Assembly (NCBI GenBank): GCA_021824055.1
Contig: JAKALV010000163.1
Span: 1-7,473, forward strand
DNA length: 7,473 nucleotides
Direction: 5' to 3'
DNA from: Acidobacteriota bacterium
GTDB taxonomy: Bacteria > Acidobacteriota > Vicinamibacteria > Vicinamibacterales > SCN-69-37
Part shown: piece by piece, positions 6,590 to 7,473 of the stretch
Layout: the number at the start of each line of letters is the position of its first letter
How positions within the stretch are numbered: the first letter of the stretch is position 1
Translations under genes and position numbers: made by a program
The notes under the pieces: model-generated
Databases searched by the model: none
Told to the model about the DNA's origin: nothing
Seen by the model: only the letters and a program-made list of their open reading frames with translations

Positions 6590-7273
6590 ATGGAAGGCCA
6601 GGCCGTTGAGACAGGGACGAGATCCGGCGAATCCGATCGGCAGTTTCGCCTGAAGACCGCCCTCGTGGAGAACTCCGTCGCGTCGACAACGGCGCTGGTG
6701 AGTTTCCTCGCGGCGCTGTACCGGTACTCGCCGGACACGCTGGCGCACGTCCAGCGCGTCGCGGCAGCCTCCCTCTGCATCGGCGGATGGATGTCGTTGT
6801 CGCAGGAAGCGTTGCGGCACTTGGAACGCGCCGCGCTGGCCCATGACCTGGGCCGGCTCGTCGCACCGGATCAACCCGGCGAGGCCAAGCCGCAGGGGCC
6901 GCGCCGCGAGGATGAATACCGGGGACGGCAGGCCGCGCTGGCGCGCGATGTGCTGGCCGTCGCTCCAGCTTTGCGCCGCGCGGCCGATATTGTGGGCGCA
7001 CAGTACGAACGGATCGACGGCACCGGCTGGCCCTCGGGATTGCAGGGGGAGGAGATTCCCGTCGGAGCGCGCATCGTCGGCGTGGCTGACGCGTACGACG
7101 CGTTGACCTCGCTGTGCGTGGAGCTTGGGCTGTCGGCGGACACGATCGCCGTCGAGCTGGTTCGGCATGCGGGGACGCGGTTCGACGCGCGCGTCGTGGC
7201 CGCGTGTCTGCGGTGGATGGATGGGTCGGTGACGGGTGTGCCGTCCACCGACCACGGCGAGCGATTGATGTAA
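6590..7273 (+). CDS. HD-GYP-like domain protein, metal-site residues partly lost
   Basis: Protein of 227 residues. Active HD-GYP proteins hydrolyse cyclic di-GMP, which controls motility. Recognisable elements are H53-x2-R56 (AHVQRVA), AALAHDLGRL with H85-D86 and R89 in place of the usual Lys of HDIGK, ERIDGTGWP (140-148) in place of the usual HHERxDGxGYP, GLQGEEIPVGARIVGVADAYDALTS (150-174) with D167 and D170, and a C-terminal helical region. The HHE motif reads Q138-Y139-E140, GYP reads GWP, and no His is found in the HP-x2-G region (about 108-122). Several metal ligands are therefore missing and phosphodiesterase activity is doubtful. A non-catalytic sensor or stator regulator is a possible role. 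There is no receiver domain or membrane segment. ATG 6590 lacks a clear Shine-Dalgarno; the frame closes upstream at TGA 6554, so the start can be only slightly different or lie downstream. Between the GT and a second motA, it is probably motility-linked. Confidence 0.88.
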   Translation: MEGQAVETGTRSGESDRQFRLKTALVENSVASTTALVSFLAALYRYSPDTLAHVQRVAAASLCIGGWMSLSQEALRHLERAALAHDLGRLVAPDQPGEAKPQGPRREDEYRGRQAALARDVLAVAPALRRAADIVGAQYERIDGTGWPSGLQGEEIPVGARIVGVADAYDALTSLCVELGLSADTIAVELVRHAGTRFDARVVAACLRWMDGSVTGVPSTDHGERLM

Positions 7274-7282
7274 GGGAGGAGG
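7274..7282 (+). promoter_or_regulatory. Strong Shine-Dalgarno for the second motA
   Basis: The bases GGGAGGAGG begin right after the HD-GYP-like stop and lie 10 nt before ATG 7293. It is the best ribosome-binding site in the window and suggests high translation of this stator gene. Confidence 0.75.
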
Positions 7283-7292
7283 ACCGAATCTC

Positions 7293-7473
7293 ATGTTGCT
7301 CATTGCCGGAGCGGTCGTCGTCGTCGTCGCCATCCTGGGCGGTTACCTGATGGAAGACGGCAAAGTGCTGCTCCTCCTGCAGCCCGCCGAGCTGTTGATC
7401 ATTGGCGGCGCGGCGGCCGGCACGCTGCTCATTAGCACGCCGCCCTCCGTGGTCAAGGACCTCGTCGCGCAGA
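7293..7473 (+). CDS. motA: Second flagellar stator protein MotA (E. coli-type), 3' end beyond window
   Basis: Partial gene; the first 60 residues are visible. Segment 1 (about residues 2-18) ends in GGYLM (16-20), then QPAEL (30-34) leads to segment 2 (about 34-48). GGYLM and QPAEL are hallmarks of E. coli-type MotA/LafT, distinct from the PomA/MotC-like gene at 3873. A paired motB is expected just downstream. Five consecutive GTC codons (7314-7328) encode a Val run in segment 1. A second stator of another subtype suggests a dual-stator motor or a separate flagellar system. It is called E. coli-type from these motifs only. Confidence 0.93.
   Translation, partial: MLLIAGAVVVVVAILGGYLMEDGKVLLLLQPAELLIIGGAAAGTLLISTPPSVVKDLVAQ

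Noticed and set aside
7314..7328. Five tandem GTC codons as a phase-variable microsatellite
   Set aside because: Slippage would be in-frame and only change the Val run in a membrane helix. The tract is short and plausible by chance.
1..7473. CRISPR arrays, tRNA/rRNA genes, insertion sequences or integrase genes
   Set aside because: I saw no regular direct repeats, tRNA-like cloverleaf, transposase motifs or terminal repeats in this window.

Overview
This 7.5 kb window is a dense, GC-rich stretch with G/C-ending codons. All ten genes I can support are on the + strand. The content is flagellar motility: a complete motA/motB stator pair, the start of a second motA of a different subtype, a glycosyltransferase, an HD-GYP-like protein, and a cassette resembling a nonulosonic (sialic-acid-like) sugar pathway of the kind used to glycosylate flagellins. 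A flagellated, high-GC, Gram-negative-type bacterium fits, since MotB carries an OmpA-like peptidoglycan-binding domain. Acidobacteriota (Vicinamibacteria-like) is a guess from general character only; nothing here fixes the phylum.

Layout. Positions 1-174 hold no convincing gene but contain a perfect 10-bp hairpin (119-142). From 175 to 6513 seven junctions are extremely tight: a small helical protein of unknown function (175-585), a HAD phosphatase (575-1270), a NeuB-family sugar synthase (1260-2348), an ATP-grasp-like protein (2338-3156), an SpsF-like cytidylyltransferase (3156-3872), MotA (3873-4679), MotB (4676-5323) and a GT4-like glycosyltransferase (5320-6513). The first three junctions each overlap by exactly 11 nt. 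The next four are 1-nt overlap, 0-nt gap, 4-nt overlap and 4-nt overlap. This looks like one translationally coupled operon. A 76-nt gap (6514-6589), with a weak sigma-28-like promoter candidate, precedes an HD-GYP-like gene (6590-7273). A second motA with a strong Shine-Dalgarno starts at 7293 and runs off the end.

How the genes may work together. In known flagellar glycosylation, a NeuB-type synthase condenses a hexose derivative with phosphoenolpyruvate, a HAD enzyme removes a phosphate, a cytidylyltransferase activates the acid with CTP, and a glycosyltransferase moves it to flagellin. The gene families here match that plan, but catalytic motifs are eroded in several members. The SpsF-like protein has lost the Arg and Lys of its nucleotide-binding loop and a metal-binding Asp. 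The ATP-grasp-like protein lacks the ATP-binding Lys and the metal-binding Glu-x-Asn. The HD-GYP-like protein has lost the His-His of HHE. The GT has His in place of the first Glu of EX7E. NeuB has changes around its active site. All reading frames are intact with unchanged base composition, so these are not simple pseudogenes. The HAD enzyme and both stator proteins look intact. The most interesting possibility is a set of repurposed pseudoenzymes or strongly divergent enzymes maintained with a flagellar stator. This is inference from motif reading and needs alignments and structure models.
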